The position numbers and the translations under genes are program-made. The notes beneath the pieces were generated by a model that ran no database searches, had not been told where the DNA came from, and was given only the letters and a program-made list of their open reading frames with translations. Positions 6,091-8,140 of a stretch of DNA of 8,140 nucleotides are shown here, piece after piece; the first letter of the stretch is position 1; each line of letters opens with the position of its first letter. Source of the stretch: Limousia pullorum (GTDB taxonomy: Bacteria; Bacillota; Clostridia; Oscillospirales; Acutalibacteraceae); assembly GCA_018714545.1 (NCBI GenBank), contig DVNG01000061.1, forward strand, positions 1 to 8,140, given 5' to 3'.

Positions 6091-6768
6091 TCAATTATTA
6101 TTTTTGCTCTGCTTATAGCGATAGAGAATGTTTTCTGACCACTCTCTATCGATTTTTAAAAAGCCTTTAAGCTTTCTGTCCTTTGCGGCAAACTCCTCTG
6201 TGATTTTCATGGACTTTCCGTAGATTTCAAGGCGCACGCTCTGAATATACGGCTCTCTGTCCTCGCCCACAAAGAAAGTAAATCCCATTGTATTTGACTC
6301 TCTGTCATACATGGAAAGATATCCGTCCTCAACCTTTTCCAAGTCAAATTTCTTGGCAACAGCATTGCTTATGGCAAGCTTTGTAATCTCAACCGCCATA
6401 TCGTCAAGACCACATTCAAAGATATATATTTTCTCCAAAAAGCTGTTGAAATCCGGAACAATGCGCTTTCTCACATTGTCAACGCCGCCGTCAAAGTCCT
6501 TTTCAATATCCTTATCGGCAATCTGAAATCTGTCAACATCGGGAATAAGGTAAACCATAAATTTGTTTTTCGGGTCGTTGTAAAGCACAGGATAAAACAG
6601 TTTTCCGGTATATCCGCAGGCAGAGCATTTAAATGAAAAAAGTCTGCCTGAAAGCAGTTCTCTTCTCATGTTTAAATCCTCAGCGGCGTTTATACTTGTG
6701 GAAAGCTTTACCTCTGTGGTTTTTCCGCATTTAAGACACACAACTTTCTTAACTTCTGTTTTTGGCAT
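6091..6768 (-). CDS. CpXC-domain zinc-binding protein
   Basis: A 225-residue soluble protein. The N-terminal CpXC-type domain (about 8-75) has two cysteine knuckles, CLKC (11-14) and CSACG (48-52), expected to hold one zinc, with the family's SINAAEDLNMRRELLSGRL segment and the following FYPVLYND before it continues into an alpha/beta region without a motif I recognise. No signal peptide or membrane segment. The function of the family is unknown. The ATG at 6768 is preceded by AAAGGGGAG at good spacing and by a strong promoter. Divergent from the coiled-coil gene at 6957, whose protein also carries a Cys knuckle; a shared role is only a guess. Separated from guaB by a terminator. Confidence 0.85.
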   Translation of the reverse strand: MPKTEVKKVVCLKCGKTTEVKLSTSINAAEDLNMRRELLSGRLFSFKCSACGYTGKLFYPVLYNDPKNKFMVYLIPDVDRFQIADKDIEKDFDGGVDNVRKRIVPDFNSFLEKIYIFECGLDDMAVEITKLAISNAVAKKFDLEKVEDGYLSMYDRESNTMGFTFFVGEDREPYIQSVRLEIYGKSMKITEEFAAKDRKLKGFLKIDREWSENILYRYKQSKNNN

Positions 6769-6790
6769 TTAAAACACTCCCCTTTACAAC

Positions 6791-6819
6791 ATTATACCAA
6801 CAGCAGCGAAATTCATCAA
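6791..6819 (-). promoter_or_regulatory. Sigma-A promoter of the CpXC gene
   Basis: Minus strand: TTGATG (6819-6814), 17-bp spacer, perfect TATAAT (6796-6791). The start would be near 6784, leaving a very short leader carrying the SD GGGGAG. Confidence 0.8.
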
Positions 6820-6838
6820 GCAATTTTTTAAATTATTA

Positions 6839-6867
6839 TTGATTTTAACAGAATTTTCTGCCATAAT
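6839..6867 (+). promoter_or_regulatory. Promoter of the coiled-coil protein gene
   Basis: TTGATT (6839-6844), 17-bp spacer, CATAAT (6862-6867). It is back-to-back with the CpXC promoter, only about 20 bp apart, so one regulator could affect both. The leader would be about 80 nt with no clear structure. Confidence 0.6.
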
Positions 6868-6956
6868 AGTATTATTGGGAAGATTATTATTTTTCTCAAG
6901 CTAATTATCTGAAAAACAATGCACGAATGCAAATTTACATACAGGAGGAACATACA

Positions 6957-7583
6957 ATGAGTATTTTTGACAATGTAAAATCTGGTGTATCAAACGCTGT
7001 GGAAACTTTGTCCGACACAGCTCAGGCTTTGGTTGAAAAGAACCGAGTTCACGCACAGAAAAACCGTATCAAGACGGTAATTCAGTGTGAAAACCGTGTT
7101 ATCGACAAGGCTTTCATCGAGCTTGGCAAGTATTACATGAAGAATCTTCGTGACCCGGAAAATGAAAAAAACGAAGAGCTTTGCCATACAATAGAAGAAT
7201 CCATAGAGAAAATCAAGCTGGCTAAAGAGCGTTACGACAAGCTCACCGCCTATGAAGAAAGCATCTGCGTATGCCCATGCTGCGGTGACAACGCTTCCTA
7301 TGAAGAAGATGAGTCCGACTCCGACGACATAGAGGACATCACTCTTGCCTGCTCCAACGAGGACGACTACGACGTAAATCCTTTTGACGAAGCAGCAGCC
7401 GCCCGTGCAGAAAAGCTTAAAGCTGTTCTCAAGGACGAATCTGAAAAGGAAGCTGCTGAAAAAGAAACAGAGGATTTAATTCTCGAGGACGCAGAAGAGG
7501 CAGCAACCGCCGAGCCTGAGCCAACAATAACAAGAGACTTATCCCCAGACGACGAAGAAACCGCCGACGACCTCTCCTTTTAA
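6957..7583 (+). CDS. Coiled-coil protein with CPCCG knuckle and acidic tail, function unknown
   Basis: I recognise no named function. The 208-residue protein starts MSIFDNVKSGVSNAVE, with an amphipathic helical region and predicted coiled coil to about residue 100 (heptad-like LVEKNR..., IELGKYYMKNL, IEESIEKIKLAKERYDKL). Next comes CVCPCCG (104-110), one half of a zinc-ribbon; no second CxxC follows, only a lone C132. The remainder (115-208) is very acidic and Ala-rich (runs such as DESDSDDIED and EEAATAEPEP) and probably disordered. No signal peptide or membrane segment. The N-terminal pattern resembles small Clostridial helical proteins with a zinc ribbon at the C-terminus. The start is ATG 6957, with AGGAGG (6943-6948) 8 bases upstream; the in-frame ATG at 6927 has no SD. 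Divergent from the CpXC gene; nothing else is in its operon. Confidence 0.85.
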   Translation: MSIFDNVKSGVSNAVETLSDTAQALVEKNRVHAQKNRIKTVIQCENRVIDKAFIELGKYYMKNLRDPENEKNEELCHTIEESIEKIKLAKERYDKLTAYEESICVCPCCGDNASYEEDESDSDDIEDITLACSNEDDYDVNPFDEAAAARAEKLKAVLKDESEKEAAEKETEDLILEDAEEAATAEPEPTITRDLSPDDEETADDLSF

Positions 7584-7620
7584 TTTTTATATCCGACCTG
7601 CAAGGGAGGATATAAAAATT
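7582..7620 (+). other. 13-bp hairpin directly after the coiled-coil gene
   Basis: AATTTTTATATCC (7582-7594) and GGATATAAAAATT (7608-7620) are a perfect inverted repeat with a 13-nt loop, beginning inside the TAA stop. No T tract follows. Its left arm overlaps the CCGACCTG (7593-7600) that can instead pair with CAGGTCGG (7632-7639), so the two folds exclude each other. Confidence 0.6.
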
Positions 7621-7862
7621 GACTTCCGTTTCAGGTCGGGCGAGACCTTTTCTTTAATCTTTGGAATGGCTCGCTCTCGGTTAGGTTTATATTTACCAAC
7701 TTTACAGCAAAGGTTATTTTAGGAAATTAACGTCGTTACAGGTCGGGCGAGACGTTTATTTTATTTCCGACCTGCATAGGTTTAATCTAATCTTTATGTA
7801 CTGCACAGGTCGGGCGAGACGTTTTTCTTAATCTTTGGAGTGGTTCGCTCTCATTTAGGTTT
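7592..7862. repeat. Structured repeat family, two 97-bp units 174 bp apart plus one core copy
   Basis: Unit 1 (7592-7688) and unit 2 (7766-7862) each begin TCCGACCTGCA and, exactly 40 bases later, carry CAGGTCGGGCGAGAC, so CCGACCTG and CAGGTCGG form an 8-bp stem in each. The 57 bases from the second arm on (7632-7688, 7806-7862) match at 50 positions, including TCGCTCTC and TTAGGTTT. The 29 or so bases between the arms are unlike each other but of equal length. A third CAGGTCGGGCGAGAC core lies at 7739-7753 without its own left arm; it could pair with 7767-7774. There is no open frame with a ribosome binding site. Together with the terminator below, this accounts for the roughly 380-bp stretch without a gene at 7584-7965. 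Confidence 0.8.
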
Positions 7863-7882
7863 TATTTTTAAATTATAAATTT

Positions 7883-7917
7883 ACCGCCATGGTTATTTTC
7901 AGCCATGGCGGTTTTTT
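7883..7917 (+). terminator. Strong intrinsic terminator at the end of the repeat block
   Basis: ACCGCCATGG (7883-7892) pairs with CCATGGCGGT (7903-7912), extended inward by a T-G and a T-A pair, with T6 (7912-7917) then CTTTT. It is the only clear terminator after the plus-strand gene ending at 7583, so that transcript may include the repeats. Confidence 0.85.
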
Positions 7918-7965
7918 CTTTTATGTAATTATTTTATGTTGCAAAAAATTTCCCCACAGCATAAG

Positions 7966-8140
7966 TGAACTGCCCCAGATTGTGCGGACAGTACAAAAAG
8001 CCCCTTATGGCAGATAAAATTAAATTTTAAGAAACAAACTGATTTCGTTTTTCAAGCGGAGTCAGTTTTGTTTTGAGTTGTAATCTTTCGTGGTTGTAGA
8101 AGTAGATGTATTCATCTATAAGCGATTTAGCCTCCTCATA
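7966..8140 (-). mobile_element. 3' end of an IS3-family insertion sequence
   Basis: The element's terminal inverted repeat begins TGAACTGCCCCAGATTGTGC at 7966, continuing GGACAGT; the TGAACTG...GGACAG pattern is typical of IS3-family (IS150-like) ends. The OrfB stop lies about 60 bp inside. The other end is outside the window, so completeness and target duplication cannot be judged. Confidence 0.82.
8027..8140 (-). CDS. IS3-family transposase OrfB, C-terminal end (partial)
   Basis: Thirty-seven codons and the TAA stop are inside the window; the gene runs off the right edge. The peptide contains LIDEYIYFYNHERLQLKTKL then TPLEKRNQF, the hallmark C-terminus of IS3 OrfB integrases (rve/DDE fold; YNxxRxxxxL...tP), which catalyse strand transfer during transposition. 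The catalytic DDE residues are outside the window except that the final Glu region lies just upstream. Whether the gene is intact is unknown. Confidence 0.92.
   Translation of the reverse strand, partial: YEEAKSLIDEYIYFYNHERLQLKTKLTPLEKRNQFVS

Noticed and set aside
7592..7862. MITE related to the neighbouring IS3 end
   Set aside because: The repeat arms do not resemble the IS terminus TGAACTGCCCC, and no target duplication is visible.

Overview
This is a low-GC Firmicute window, most likely from a Ruminococcus-type member of the Clostridia (Oscillospiraceae/Ruminococcaceae). The pointers are a dockerin-like module, strong A/T-biased sigma-A promoters, SD-driven starts including a TTG, and families typical of gut Clostridia (DUF815, DUF4234, DUF2752, CpXC). 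The species cannot be fixed from sequence reading alone.

Left edge (1-430). The minus strand carries a complete small regulatory unit: a near-consensus promoter (284-312), a RNA with all the hallmarks of a ZTP/ZMP (pfl) riboswitch aptamer (about 188-262), and an overlapping intrinsic terminator (155-192). Its target gene is not visible. Below the terminator lie only two copies of a 48-bp direct repeat spaced 106 bp apart, running off the window edge.

431-2100. A minus-strand DUF815 AAA+ ATPase gene is divergent from a solitary 5S rRNA gene that has its own promoter and terminator, with no 16S or 23S beside it.

2103-4364. A likely three-gene minus-strand operon runs from one clear promoter: a DUF4234 membrane protein with an Asn/Gly/Pro/Tyr-rich tail, a DUF2752 membrane protein (overlapping stop/start), then a secreted protein combining a FIVAR-like helical region, a dockerin-like module and an amidase_3-like domain. 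This looks like a cell-envelope unit.

4403-6819. guaB (IMP dehydrogenase), with its own promoter, TTG start and terminator, lies downstream of a CpXC zinc-binding protein gene that likewise has its own promoter and terminator. The guaB leader is too short for a riboswitch.

6839-8140. A plus-strand gene of unknown function (coiled coil, one CPCCG knuckle, acidic tail) is divergent from the CpXC gene. It is followed by about 380 bp without a gene, holding a structured repeat family (174-bp period, conserved stem arms, variable loops of constant length) and a strong terminator. The window ends in the 3' end of an IS3-family element on the minus strand, with its terminal inverted repeat and the C-terminus of the OrfB transposase.

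The most interesting points are the ZTP riboswitch that appears cut off from its target by repeats, the repeat family at 7592-7862, and the dockerin/amidase hybrid with an altered zinc site.
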